NCBI GenBank assembly: GCA_016865855.1
Contig: VGNX01000001.1
Span: forward strand, 65,060-129,059
Direction: 5' to 3'
DNA: 64,000 bases
From: Chloroflexota bacterium
GTDB lineage: Bacteria; Chloroflexota; Dehalococcoidia; GIF9; UBA5629
Positions 45,709-55,400 of this stretch are shown here, in pieces (the stretch's first letter is position 1; every line of letters starts with the position of its first letter). The position numbers and the translations under genes were made by a program. Under the pieces are notes generated by a model. It saw nothing but the letters and a program-made list of their open reading frames with translations, did not search any database and had not been told where the DNA came from.

Positions 45709-47192
45709 TTGCTGACGATTTAGACGCCCTGCTTGGTGTCCTGCCACCCCACATCCGCCAGGCGCTTCTTGAGCAACCTGACAACAGTGAATTAATTGAA
45801 GTAGTCCTTGATCTCGGACGTCCCCCCGAAGCCCGCTATCCGCAAAGGGAAATAACCCTTAGCCCCAAAGAGGCCACAGACTCAGATATCAAGCATGTGG
45901 TCTCCCGCATCGGCAGCTTCAGCGGCGATAACCGCGCCGGCATCGAGCGCACGCTCCATCGAATCTCGGCTATGCGCAACCGGGAGGGACGGATCGTTGG
46001 CCTGACCTGCCGCGTAGGCAGAGCTGTCTTCGGCACGGTGAAAATCATCCAGGACCTTGTCGAGTCAGGCAAAAACGTGCTGCTCCTCGGCCGACCTGGC
46101 ATCGGCAAAACAACAATGTTGCGCGAAGTAGCCCGTGTCCTGGCCGATGACTTCAAAAAGCGGGTAATCGTCGTTGACACCTCCAATGAAATCGCCGGTG
46201 ACGGTGATATACCCCATCCCGCCATAGGACATACGCGGCGGATGCAGGTGCCAACACCGACCATGCAGCACGCAGTGATGATTGAAGCCGTGGAAAACCA
46301 CATGCCCGAGGTCATTATTGTCGATGAAATAGGCACCAGCCTGGAGGCTGAAGCGGCTCGAACCATCGCCGAACGTGGCGTCCAGCTGGTCGGCACCGCC
46401 CACGGAAACAGCCTGGAGAACCTGATGATGAACCCTACTCTGTCCGACCTCATCGGCGGCATTCAAACGGTGACCCTGGGAGACGAGGAGGCAAGGCGGC
46501 GGCATACACAGAAATCAATTCTGGAGCGCAAGGCACCGCCCACCTTCAATATAGTTGTCGAAATCCAGGAACGAGATAGAGTAACTGTTCACCCGGACGT
46601 AGGCCAGGCCGTAGATGCTGTTCTTCACGGCAGACCCCAGGAAACCGAAATCCGCTGGCTTGATAAAAACGGTGAAGTGAGAAAGGATAAGGCAACAGCT
46701 TCCCACGCCTTGAACAAGAAAGAGCCAATACCAAAGAGAGAAGAGTTTCGAATATACCTTTTCGGCCTCAACCGCGCTAAGCTGGAAGAGGCTGCCAGAG
46801 AGAAAGGGATTACCCTAGAGATTACTAATGAGCTCAAGGGAAGCAACCTATTACTTACCACCAAGAACTATTATCGCCGCAAACCGCAGAAGATAAGGGA
46901 TGCCGAGATAGCCGGCATTCCCATCTATGCCGTCAAAAGCAACAACATTCCCCAATTGAGACAATGCCTTGACACTATATACGGGCCACACAAAGACACA
47001 CCCATCAATTCCGCCATTGAAGAAGCCGAAAAAGCGATTACCCAGGTAAGAGAAGGCAAGGGGCCTGTAGAACTTAGCCCGCAGAATGCCTACATCCGCC
47101 GTTTGCAGCATCTCCTGGCCGAACGCCATAGCCTGGCTTCCCATAGCCTGGGCAAAGAACCAGGAAGAAGAGTACAGATTCTAAAAGGCTAA
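45696..47192 (+). CDS. Ycf45-like AAA ATPase with R3H domain
   Basis: 498 residues. An ATPase of the Ycf45/SpoIIIAA-like type: Walker A GRPGIGKTT (about residue 131), DTSNEIAGDGD, Walker B VIIVDEIGT. C-terminal R3H nucleic-acid-binding region: RRLQHLLAERHSLASHSLG, with a further basic linker between. Start is a TTG at 45696, supported by AGGAG 7 nt upstream and by the family N-terminus (DDLDALLGVLPPHIRQAL). It may bind single-stranded RNA or DNA. Confidence 0.85.
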   Translation: MQKVIADDLDALLGVLPPHIRQALLEQPDNSELIEVVLDLGRPPEARYPQREITLSPKEATDSDIKHVVSRIGSFSGDNRAGIERTLHRISAMRNREGRIVGLTCRVGRAVFGTVKIIQDLVESGKNVLLLGRPGIGKTTMLREVARVLADDFKKRVIVVDTSNEIAGDGDIPHPAIGHTRRMQVPTPTMQHAVMIEAVENHMPEVIIVDEIGTSLEAEAARTIAERGVQLVGTAHGNSLENLMMNPTLSDLIGGIQTVTLGDEEARRRHTQKSILERKAPPTFNIVVEIQERDRVTVHPDVGQAVDAVLHGRPQETEIRWLDKNGEVRKDKATASHALNKKEPIPKREEFRIYLFGLNRAKLEEAAREKGITLEITNELKGSNLLLTTKNYYRRKPQKIRDAEIAGIPIYAVKSNNIPQLRQCLDTIYGPHKDTPINSAIEEAEKAITQVREGKGPVELSPQNAYIRRLQHLLAERHSLASHSLGKEPGRRVQILKG

Positions 47193-47249
47193 AACAGCCT
47201 TTATTTTGTCGTAGGAGAGGCAAATCTTAAGAGGTGGTATGAATAGCTT

Positions 47250-47310
47250 ATGTAGGGACAGACCTTCAGGTCTGTCCGCTTTGGACAGGTCTAAAGACCT
47301 GTCCCTACAT
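47250..47310. repeat. Two-hairpin palindrome
   Basis: ATGTAGGGACAGACC-TTCA-GGTCTGTCC and GGACAGGTC-TAAA-GACCTGTCCCTACAT. The two hairpins are inverted at their outer ends (TGTAGG/CCTACA). Fills the gap before tmk. Confidence 0.85.
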
Positions 47311-47342
47311 TTACTTTGCCTTCCCCTGGCAGGAGATAATCC

Positions 47343-47981
47343 ATGAGTCTATTCATCACCTTTGAAGGCAGTGAAGGCTGCGGCAAGAGCACACAGGCCA
47401 AAGCCCTGTGGAGGAAACTTTCCCGGTTGAGCATCCCCGCAGAGCTGACTCACGAGCCCGGCGGCACACCTCTAGGCAACCAGCTGAGACGCGTATTGAA
47501 AAGAAGACGCCATGATGAAATCTCACCCCTAGCCGAGATATTGCTCTTTGCCGCCTGCCGCATCCAACTGGTAACCGAAGTGATTCGCCCCAGCCTGCAG
47601 CAAGGCAAGGTGGTCATCTGCGACCGCTTCACCGACTCCACCATAGCTTACCAGGGTTATGGTCGTGGGCTGGACCTGGAGACCATAAAAAAAATCAACG
47701 AGCTAGCTACCCAAGGAATCAAGCCCAACCTCACTATATTGCTGGACATCCCCACACAAAAAGGACTGGGCCGCAAGCAATCCACGACAAACGACCGCTT
47801 CGAGGCCGAAGACATCGCCTTTCACAACAAAGTAAGAGATGGCTACCTTAAGTTAGCCGCCCGTGAGCCTGAACGCTGGCTGGTGATAGATGCTACCTTG
47901 CCCAGAGCCAGAATTGGTAAAATTATCTGGGACAGGGTCAACCAACTACTTAACAAGCACCACCTATCATTGCAACCCTGA
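47343..47981 (+). CDS. tmk: Thymidylate kinase
   Basis: 212 residues; phosphorylates dTMP to dTDP. P-loop EGSEGCGKSTQ, HEPGGTPLGNQLRRVLK, ICDRFTDSTIAYQGYGRGLD and the lid region. Standard length. GGAG ahead of ATG. Confidence 0.97.
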   Translation: MSLFITFEGSEGCGKSTQAKALWRKLSRLSIPAELTHEPGGTPLGNQLRRVLKRRRHDEISPLAEILLFAACRIQLVTEVIRPSLQQGKVVICDRFTDSTIAYQGYGRGLDLETIKKINELATQGIKPNLTILLDIPTQKGLGRKQSTTNDRFEAEDIAFHNKVRDGYLKLAAREPERWLVIDATLPRARIGKIIWDRVNQLLNKHHLSLQP

Positions 47982-47990
47982 TCACAGAAC

Positions 47991-48100
47991 ATGTAGTGCG
48001 AGGCTTTAGCCTCGCCCGTAACCCAGCCCCAGGCGACCTTATAAGGTCGCCGCTACATGTGGGATAAGAAAGGGCGACCCTAAAGGGTCGCAACTACATT
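47991..48100. repeat. Two-hairpin palindrome plus single hairpin
   Basis: 47991-48058: ATGTAGTGCGAGGC-TTTA-GCCTCGC, linker, GGCGACCTTATAAGGTCGCC, GCTACAT. 48072-48100: GGGCGACCC-TAAA-GGGTCGC, AACTACATT, a half element. Same family as 5569-5786. Confidence 0.8.
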
Positions 48101-48173
48101 GGCTGGACTGAAAAATGTAGCGGTTAGAATGTCATTGCAAGCGAAGTGAAGCAGTCTCATTGTGGGTTTAAAA

Positions 48174-49238
48174 ATGTCTAAAAAGCGGGTAGCTGTAGCC
48201 TTAAGCGGCGGCGTGGACTCCTCAACAGCAGCTTTCCTGCTCCAGGAAGCTGACTACGAGGTCATCGGCCTGACCATGCGTTTGTGGCCTGAGGAGGAAG
48301 CAATGCCGGAGAAGCAGCGACATCCCTGCCCATCAACATCAAACATACGTGACGCTGAGCATTTCTGCCGGACTCTCGGCATACCTTTTCACCTCCTCAA
48401 TCTGGAGAACGAGTTCAAACAACATGTAATTGACTACTTCTGCCGGGAATACAGTAAAGGCCGAACTCCGAACCCGTGCATTGCCTGTAATCGGCACATA
48501 AAATTCGGCTTCCTCCTCGACCAGGCTTTCTCTCTAGACGCCGACTATTTAGCCACCGGTCATTACGCCAGAATCGAGTACTATAACGACACCTATCATC
48601 TGCTCAAAGGCATTGACCCGGACAAAGACCAGTCTTACATGCTCTACACTCTGGGGCAGGACAAGCTCAGCCGCATACTCTTCCCTCTAGGCAACTACCT
48701 CAAAGCCAACGTCCGAGAGCTAGCACGACAAAAGGGCTTACCCACCGCCGGCAAGCCCAGCAGCCAGGACATCTGCTTCATCGCCTCGGACTACGGCGCT
48801 TTCCTCAGCCGGCATTTCACCCCAACCCCGGGACAAATCGTCAACAGTCATGGCGAAGTGCTGGGCAGGCACAGGGGAACCGCCCTTTACACCGTGGGAC
48901 AAAGGCGTGGCCTGGGGCTTATCGCCGCTGAACCGCTCTATGTAACAAAGATAGAACCTGATAAGAACCAGCTTATCGTCGGCTCCAAACAAGAGCTTTA
49001 CAACTCCAGACTCGCTGCCGGAGAAGTGAACTGGATATCCGGAAAAGCTCCTTCCGAGCCGATGACGGTGGCTGTTAAAATACGCTATCGGTCGCCGGAG
49101 GTAGCTGCCACCCTTTACCCGGCGCCGGACTCTGCCGAAGTAAGCTTCCACCAGCCACAGCCTGCCATCACCCCGGGGCAAGCTGTGGTTTTCTACCAAG
49201 ATAACGAGGTCCTAGGCGGTGGCACTATTGAAAGCTAG
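48174..49238 (+). CDS. mnmA: tRNA-specific 2-thiouridylase MnmA
   Basis: 354 residues from ATG 48174 (a GTG at 48162 is possible). Makes s2U34 in tRNA. PP-loop SGGVDSST, then NPCIACNRHIKF (second Cys pair region), and the sulfur-relay Cys in QDICFIASDYG. The beta-barrel C-terminal domain is complete. Overlaps rnhB by 20 nt. Confidence 0.95.
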   Translation: MSKKRVAVALSGGVDSSTAAFLLQEADYEVIGLTMRLWPEEEAMPEKQRHPCPSTSNIRDAEHFCRTLGIPFHLLNLENEFKQHVIDYFCREYSKGRTPNPCIACNRHIKFGFLLDQAFSLDADYLATGHYARIEYYNDTYHLLKGIDPDKDQSYMLYTLGQDKLSRILFPLGNYLKANVRELARQKGLPTAGKPSSQDICFIASDYGAFLSRHFTPTPGQIVNSHGEVLGRHRGTALYTVGQRRGLGLIAAEPLYVTKIEPDKNQLIVGSKQELYNSRLAAGEVNWISGKAPSEPMTVAVKIRYRSPEVAATLYPAPDSAEVSFHQPQPAITPGQAVVFYQDNEVLGGGTIES

Positions 49239-49878
49239 AAGCCGCAAACCTATATCCGAGCTGCCAAGCTTGAACGAAGAAAATGGGCTTAGCGCCCGAG
49301 GCTATCGCCTCATCGCCGGCATAGATGAAGCTGGACGTGGCGCCTTAGCCGGCCCGGTAGTCGCCGCCGCTGTAATCCTGCCCCAATCACCCGACTTCCC
49401 CTGGTTAAAATCGATTCGAGACAGCAAAGAGATCCCGCCGGCCAGACGGGAGTCCCTCTTCGACCTGATCAAACAGGAGGCCATAGCTATCGGCGTCGGC
49501 ATCATTGCTCCTCAAACCATTGATGTCATCGGCATTCTCAATGCCACCAAAGTTGCCATGTGCCAGGCCGTGGAGCAGCTAGCCTGCCCGCCCGACTTCC
49601 TGCTAATAGACTACCTGCGCCTGCCTCAGCTTCGCATCTCCCAAAAACCGATAGTCCGGGGCGACAAATTATGCCTCTCCATCTCCTGCGCCTCGATTAT
49701 CGCCAAGGTCAGCCGTGACCGCATTATGGTAGAGCTTGACCAGCTTCATCCCGGTTACGGCTTAGCCCATCACAAAGGCTATGGCACCAGGGAGCATGTC
49801 AGTTGTTTGCATCAGCGGGGCCCTTCGCCCATCCACCGCCATTCCTTCGCCCCGGTAAGAGAGGCAGCCCAAATATAA
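49219..49878 (+). CDS. rnhB: Ribonuclease HII
   Basis: 219 residues; cleaves RNA in RNA-DNA hybrids and at single ribonucleotides. Core [20 protein letters not shown] with the first two metal ligands, plus DYLRLP and [12 protein letters not shown] and [13 protein letters not shown] start at 49219 overlaps mnmA; an alternative nearer start could shorten the leader. Followed by yraN after a repeat-rich gap. Confidence 0.94.
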   Translation: MALLKARSRKPISELPSLNEENGLSARGYRLIAGIDEAGRGALAGPVVAAAVILPQSPDFPWLKSIRDSKEIPPARRESLFDLIKQEAIAIGVGIIAPQTIDVIGILNATKVAMCQAVEQLACPPDFLLIDYLRLPQLRISQKPIVRGDKLCLSISCASIIAKVSRDRIMVELDQLHPGYGLAHHKGYGTREHVSCLHQRGPSPIHRHSFAPVREAAQI

Positions 49879-49902
49879 GAGATTGATTACTAATGTAAAA
49901 AC

Positions 49903-50065
49903 ATGTAGCCCCGAGGTTTTGACCTCGGGAACCACAACCCTAGCCATAGAGAAAGGGCCACTTGAAAGGCACCGCTGCACTGCAAACGAATAGCCCCGAG
50001 GTTTTAACCTCGGGAAACACAACCACCTGTCATTCTGAAGGAGCGAAGCGACTGAAGAATCTCAT
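49903..50065. repeat. Repeat block before yraN
   Basis: Half-hairpins GTAGCCCCGAGG-TTTT-GACCTCGGG (49903-49930) and AGCCCCGAGGTTTTAACCTCGGG (49990-50013), followed by the TCATTCTGAAGG repeat (50029-50065). The 290-nt gap between rnhB and yraN contains no gene. Confidence 0.7.
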
Positions 50066-50168
50066 CCACTCAACATAAACTCCGCGAAGAATCTTTCACT
50101 GAAATTATTGCTTTCCCAAGAACCAAAAAGTAGAATAGCAACCATAGATAACTCCGATTGACTACACT

Positions 50169-50534
50169 ATGAAACGCAAAGAAGTCGGCACTACTGGCGA
50201 AAAGCTAGCCAGGGACTTTCTCAAAAAGAAAGGCTACAAGATTCGTGATACCAATTTCCGCTGCCGCGAAGGTGAAATAGACATCATCGCTGAGAAAAAA
50301 GGCTATCTCGTCTTCGTCGAAGTCCGCACCAAGACCAGCTCCGGCTTCGGCAGCCCCGAGGAATCGGTGACCTTTGCCAAAAAGGAAAAACTCATCGCCT
50401 CAGCCCTCACCTACCTGTCCGAAGGCAAGAACCTGCCCGAGTCATGGCGCATAGACTTCGTCGCCGTCGAACTCGACCAGAAGGGCAAACCCACCCGTAT
50501 TGACCTGATTGAGAACGCCGTCAGCCAAGATTAG
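50169..50534 (+). CDS. YraN/UPF0102 endonuclease-like protein
   Basis: 121 residues with the UPF0102 core: LARDFLKKKGYKIRDTNFR, EGEIDIIAEKKGYLVFVEVRTK (Asp-Glu-Lys nuclease-like motif) and the C-terminal DFVAVELDQKGKPTR. Role in DNA processing or uptake has been suggested for the family. Usual rnhB-yraN neighbourhood. Its 3' end is duplicated at 51446-51529. Confidence 0.9.
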   Translation: MKRKEVGTTGEKLARDFLKKKGYKIRDTNFRCREGEIDIIAEKKGYLVFVEVRTKTSSGFGSPEESVTFAKKEKLIASALTYLSEGKNLPESWRIDFVAVELDQKGKPTRIDLIENAVSQD

Positions 50535-50594
50535 CCCACAAACACACTAACATACTAAGCAGTGCTCGTTGATACCTAACATGCAGTAAAAACC
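50511..50594. repeat. yraN-tail direct repeat, copy 1
   Basis: 84 bp starting in the yraN 3' end (GAGAACGCCGTCAGCC...) and ending AAAAACC; copy 2 at 51446-51529 differs at one position. Looser similarity continues upstream (shared ACTTCGTCGCC) and downstream through the promoters that follow each copy. Confidence 0.9.
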
Positions 50595-50608
50595 GCTCCT
50601 CTACAGAC

Positions 50609-50637
50609 TTGACTCCAAGGCAAGGCTATCTTATAAT
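50609..50637 (+). promoter_or_regulatory. Promoter of the nucleotidyltransferase gene
   Basis: TTGACT, 17-nt spacer, TATAAT. The TTG used by a longer ORF prediction is the -35 box, so coding must begin later (50666). Confidence 0.85.
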
Positions 50638-50670
50638 TCACACGGATGAACATTTATTCACGTCGATGAA
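50637..50670. promoter_or_regulatory. Tandem operator sites
   Basis: Two copies of TTCAC-N4-ATGAA (50637-50650 and 50657-50670), start to start 20 bp apart, that is two helical turns. Each is an imperfect palindrome. The first touches the -10 box, the second spans the start codon, as in autoregulated toxin-antitoxin operons. Confidence 0.7.
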
Positions 50671-51196
50671 TCTTGCGGACCAAATCTCAATACGAATACT
50701 GGCTGCCATAGCCGAAGACATTGAGCGAGAATACTACCAGCGCGAGATAGCCAGGCTGGCCGGGATCAGCATCGGTGCCACGAGCCAGAAACTGCGGAAG
50801 CTCTCTGAGGGTGGTTTGGTGAACTCGAGGAAATCCGGCAAGATGATGTTCTACCGCTACAATCTAGAGGATCCTGTGGCAAAGCAGTTCAAGATACTCT
50901 TGAACGTGAATGCAGTCCATGGGATGGTTCAAGAACTGAGAGATTATGCCAGGCGGATCATACTATTTGGCAGTTGTGCCGAAGGCACGAATACAAAAAG
51001 AAGCGACATAGACCTGCTAGTGATTAGTGAAGCCGGCAAGAGGGTGAGAGACACAGCCAGTAAATATGCTTCGAAACTGGACAGAAAAGTGTCTCCTGTG
51101 GTAATGAACGCCAATGAATTCCGCCAATTACGTTCAAAAGACAGACCTCTATACGAAAGAATCAGCAAAGGGATCGTATTATGGGAGAGCCAGTAA
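50666..51196 (+). CDS. HTH-nucleotidyltransferase (MNT-type antitoxin-like)
   Basis: 176 residues. Residues about 1-65 form a winged helix (REIARLAGISIGATSQKLRKLSEGGLV), residues 95-175 a minimal nucleotidyltransferase with GSCAEGT (Gly102-Ser103) and SDIDLLV (Asp114, Asp116). MNT-HEPN pairs are toxin-antitoxin modules where the MNT may AMPylate the HEPN toxin. The HTH fusion could bind the tandem operator over its own promoter. Overlaps the next gene by 16 nt. Confidence 0.8.
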   Translation: MNLADQISIRILAAIAEDIEREYYQREIARLAGISIGATSQKLRKLSEGGLVNSRKSGKMMFYRYNLEDPVAKQFKILLNVNAVHGMVQELRDYARRIILFGSCAEGTNTKRSDIDLLVISEAGKRVRDTASKYASKLDRKVSPVVMNANEFRQLRSKDRPLYERISKGIVLWESQ

Positions 51197-51393
51197 GTTA
51201 CGAGATCAGGAAGCTCCTGCAAGAACGAAAGTTGCTACAAATAAAACCTGACAGGAAACTGGTGACCAAAGAGATCAAAGGGGCTGAATATGACCTAAGT
51301 CGTGCCATGGAATCCTTATCCAATTCCACCGAAGTGGTCAATGATGCCCAGAAGTTCCTCGATGCGGCTAAACAGCTCTTGCGCTTCAGGTAG
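51181..51393 (+). CDS. Truncated HEPN-like partner of the nucleotidyltransferase
   Basis: 70 residues. The N-terminal part (YEIRKLLQERKLLQIKPDR to AEYDLSRAMESL) resembles the first helices of HEPN toxins, which are usually 120 or more residues with an RX4-6H motif. That motif is absent; the ORF ends in unusual sequence, 53 nt before the second yraN-tail repeat. Probably a disabled toxin or a short regulator. Confidence 0.5.
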   Translation: MGEPVSYEIRKLLQERKLLQIKPDRKLVTKEIKGAEYDLSRAMESLSNSTEVVNDAQKFLDAAKQLLRFR

Positions 51394-51445
51394 GTTCATA
51401 TCGCCTTCGTCATAACGGACAAACTTCGTCGCCATCGACCTCATC

Positions 51446-51529
51446 GAGAACGCCGTCAGCCAAGATTAGCCCACAAACACACTAACATACTAAGCAGTGC
51501 TCGTTCATACCTAACATGCAGTAAAAACC
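51446..51529. repeat. yraN-tail direct repeat, copy 2
   Basis: 84 bp matching 50511-50594 with one difference. Upstream of it, ACTTCGTCGCCATCGACC resembles yraN codons with about 30 nt missing, so this copy derives from a slightly different yraN tail. Confidence 0.9.
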
Positions 51530-51546
51530 TCTCCACCAGCAACATC

Positions 51547-51575
51547 TTGACACCCGGCAAGTGCGGTCTTAATAT
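51547..51575 (+). promoter_or_regulatory. Promoter of the MBL-fold gene
   Basis: TTGACA, 17-nt spacer, TAATAT, 33 nt before ATG 51609. Partly similar to the promoter at 50609-50637, as expected if both come from a duplicated segment. Confidence 0.75.
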
Positions 51576-51608
51576 AGCCATTGTAACTAGCGCAAGGAGG
51601 AGGTTGAA

Positions 51609-52289
51609 ATGCCAGAACAAGGCTCATCAGTGATTCAAATTCCCCTGGGCAGGGCCAATGCCTTTGTCATTTGGGGTAAGCGCCCGGTTATTGTTGACAC
51701 TGGCTATCCGGGCAGCGCTCCAGCCATTTTAGACAAGCTCACTGAAAACGGCATCGACCCCAAGTCAGTCTCTCTCATTCTCATCACTCACGGCCATACC
51801 GACCACTTCGGCAGCGCTGCCAATTTGAAGGAGCGAACCGGTGCCAAGGTAGCCATCCATAAACTTGATGCTGAGGCTGCCAGAAAAGGGCAAGACCCTC
51901 CTCTTAACCCAACCGGAGCCATCGGCCGCTTGTTCATATCCCTACTGACACGAAGGGGCCCGGCAAAAGCTCCGTCTTTTGAACCCGACATCCTCATCGA
52001 CGGCGAAATGGACCTCAAGAAATTCGGCATCGACGGCAAGATAATACACACGCCGGGACACACTCCCGGCTCCGTATCAGTGATATCGTCCGGCGGCGAG
52101 GTCATCGTCGGCGACCTGATTATGAGGGGAATATTCCGCTGGTGGCAGCCGAACTATCCACTGTTCGCCGACAATATGGCACAGCTAAATGAAAGCATTC
52201 AGCTAATACTGCGCAGGAAACCGTCAAAAATCTTCTCCGGCCACAGCGGTCCCTTCAACCCCAAAACCGTCCTGCGCAGGTTTTCCTAG
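51609..52289 (+). CDS. MBL-fold hydrolase
   Basis: 226 residues. Complete metallo-beta-lactamase motif THGHTDHFG (HxHxDH), the downstream HTPGHTPGS and FSGHSGPF histidines. Likely a glyoxalase II-type or general hydrolase; substrate unknown. GGAGGAGG upstream of ATG. Marks the end of the nucleotidyltransferase cassette. Confidence 0.88.
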   Translation: MPEQGSSVIQIPLGRANAFVIWGKRPVIVDTGYPGSAPAILDKLTENGIDPKSVSLILITHGHTDHFGSAANLKERTGAKVAIHKLDAEAARKGQDPPLNPTGAIGRLFISLLTRRGPAKAPSFEPDILIDGEMDLKKFGIDGKIIHTPGHTPGSVSVISSGGEVIVGDLIMRGIFRWWQPNYPLFADNMAQLNESIQLILRRKPSKIFSGHSGPFNPKTVLRRFS

Positions 52290-52403
52290 AGAAGAGCCGT
52301 AATAGTAAAAACATGGCCAGCCTTGCAGCTAAAACTTGATTTCATACCGGCATTACTACTAGTTATGTTTTGGCGCCTTATTGATTTTATTTTCAGGGAA
52401 GTT

Positions 52404-55400
52404 TCACGGATTTTCAGCCACATCATCCGTAAATGCCCATAGCATCCCGCATTCTCGTGCAGCCTTAATACCCCCAAAACCTGCACTCGCATTATGATTA
52501 TTGGCATAACAATTGTTGTCGATAGCATACAAGGTGATTTTCATACCGATAATCAGGCCACCACAACACTTCAGCGAAGATGGCTCTGTGGTAAATTGAA
52601 TTCCTTTACCATTCACTTGGGTGAATGTTTTTAAACATTCCCAACAAATCCCGGGTTTAGGCACGCCTTCGTAGCGGTCCCGTGTACGGCAGACTCCACT
52701 ACTCTGCCCAACCATGCCGTGCGCTGAATATAGATCTTTAGTGGATAAAGCAGATTGCAAGCCATAATAACCACCGAGCCCGTATGGTGATGCAGCGCTG
52801 TAATATTTGCCGTGAGCTCCATTTACAGGATTCATAATGTCAGTGTCCACCCATCTCCTATAGACTGGAATGGTTTGACGATAAATTGACCCGTTGCTAC
52901 CTATTGAGCCATCATCCGCAACGTATATAATATTGTTATTTTGAAAGTCTGGGTCGAAAGCTACATGGACATTGCCCTTGGTTGGCAGTTGGTCAGGAAT
53001 TACCTCCCAGGAATTGCCGTGATTAAGTGAGAAAGCTATAGGATACGCTATTAGATTATTAGCACGAGCTGCACCAATTAAGATTTTGCCCCCCGGGTAG
53101 GCGGCGATAGTGTGAGCATTTTGGATATGTGCATTACTGCTTGGCAAACTGGTTGCCCAAGCGGTTTCTGTATACGGCATCTTCTGCACCAACCCATCTG
53201 GTGTCAGGTTGTACAGGACAGTTCTGGACTCGAAACAGAAGTCTTGGATGATCTCCCTGGGTACTATTATTGCCCAGTATTCACCGAAATCAGGGGACCA
53301 TGCCTGTGCTTTGGTATATTGAGCTGCCCAAGCCACAATTTGACCAGTAGGGTCCATACCATATGGAACTGTCCTTAGGAGCGCCAAGTTACTTTGTATC
53401 TCATCGCATGAAACTGCAGTAACACGTGTTAATACCCTCTCCCAGTAAGTACCAATAGGCAGTGCTGGTAATGGCGATGTCACATCTGCATTGGAGCTGG
53501 AGCGCCAAACGCTGTCGAAACCTTGAGACCCAGCATTGGTATTAACTGATGCTAGATACACAGTTTTACCATCGTCAGATAGAGCAACATCAGTTAGCTT
53601 AGCCACAAAAGTATTAATTAGACTCAATTGGTTCCAGGTTTCTCCATTGCTGCGGCTTATGCTAAAGGCTGCCTCATCGAATGGAACCACATTAACATAC
53701 CCGGCCGGCCATGCGGTCGCAATATTGACTGCTCCATTGTTAACAGCAGGCACAGCCCAAGGTCCAAGACTTGCTGCACCAGTAGCGGCATAAGCAAGTC
53801 TACCGTCGGGCGACCAAGCGACCTTAGCATTACCATAACCCAAGATATACCCTTTGGAAGAACCCACAACTTGCCCTGCAGCCCCAGTTGTAGGCTTCAG
53901 GGCTGGATACCAGCAAGGTATTGGGTAGTCAGTAGGCGAGTCAGTAAACCAAGTTGGCACGGTAGCTAAATTACCATATCCTAAGACATCGCCCACAAGG
54001 AGCTTACCAGAAGTACATGTGCCAAAATAGGCAATACTGGCAGTACGTCTTAGTAAAGTATGAGTATTATCCATCAGAGTGCGTATAAGTTTATTATCAA
54101 TTCGATATACACCACGATTGGTTGTTATATTCGGTGAATTTTGGACAGCATCAGTGCTAACATAAAAGCGCCGAAGGTTAGCATCATCTCCAGAAAAATC
54201 GGATGGAAGTTCTAAATTGGCTATTATTATCTCATCCACCCTGGGGGAACTGCCCAGATTATTATCTGCATTCCTGATCTTAACATGGTCTGCATGTTCC
54301 TGCCAGAGAGTAGCGTTCTGTTCAACATCATGAATGCCGGTAGCGAGCCAAGTGCCTGCGTGTTCCGGAGTACCATCACAGCAAATGACTACGATGGTGC
54401 GATCATTAGGAAAGTTCGGTGAAAATTTGGCAGCTACTATATCACCAGTCAATTGACTAGTCGAAGCTGACACGGTTGAACCAGCACATTGTATCTTCCA
54501 CTGACGGTGTCCATCTAGTCTCATAATTTGCAGATTGTTTGTGTCAAGTCCACTGCCATCTCTTGTACCAACAAGTATCTCACGACTGCCAAAGTCCCTA
54601 GAGATGTCGACAACACTAATCAGATCAGTGCCTGCTGTGATACCTGACGGAGGCCATCTTGTACTTTCCCATGTGTCGCCCTTATCGGTTGAGATCCATA
54701 CCCGCTGAAGTAATGGATCCACACTAATATCTGCACAAGCAACAGCAACAATATTAGGGTCATCAGGAGCAATAGCCAAATCCCAGATAAGAGTTCCGCT
54801 TTCTATACTTGATTGTACATTGGCAAGCTTCAAGTACTCCATATCAGTCCAGCTTATACCACCGTCTATAGACCTATACAACATAACTTGGGCGCCCCCC
54901 TGATTGATACCATTGCGGTCACCACGCCTGACAACTGCCCATATTGTCATTCCATCGCAGGCAACGGCAATTTTGTTTATTGCAGCCCCTTGATTGCGAG
55001 GATTTAGAAGTTCTTTCGTTGATGAAGGTATAGAGTCTGGGGTATCGAAAATAGTCCATTGGGGTCCAACAGTGGATACCTGTGCTGGGTAAGGCTTGAC
55101 TTCCTCCGGTGTCTTCTTGACCTGGATTGCGATTTGAGGCACCTCCGGCCAGCAAGCGAAGTTTTGAATGATCCATTGATAAAGGAATGGTCTAAATTTT
55201 CCCTCCCACTCTTCTGGACTCCCATATTCGTCATAAAAAAACTTGTTTTCGCTCTCTATTCTGTTTCTGACAGTCGCGAACCTTTGTTAGCTGTTCATCC
55301 GCACTTCCAGTTAATTCATCAGGGATATGACGCAAGTAAAGAACGATTTCAGGCCTGCCTCCATTCTTGTCATTTAGAGAGTTTGCAAGTTCAAACTCCT

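Noticed and set aside
47250..47310. Interpretation of the hairpins as rho-independent terminators
   Set aside because: No U-tract follows either hairpin and the ends form a repeat-family signature.
50511..51529. Integrative element using the yraN end as attachment site
   Set aside because: The enclosed DNA encodes no integrase or excisionase, and copy 2 is divergent beyond the 84 bp, so site-specific integration is not supported.
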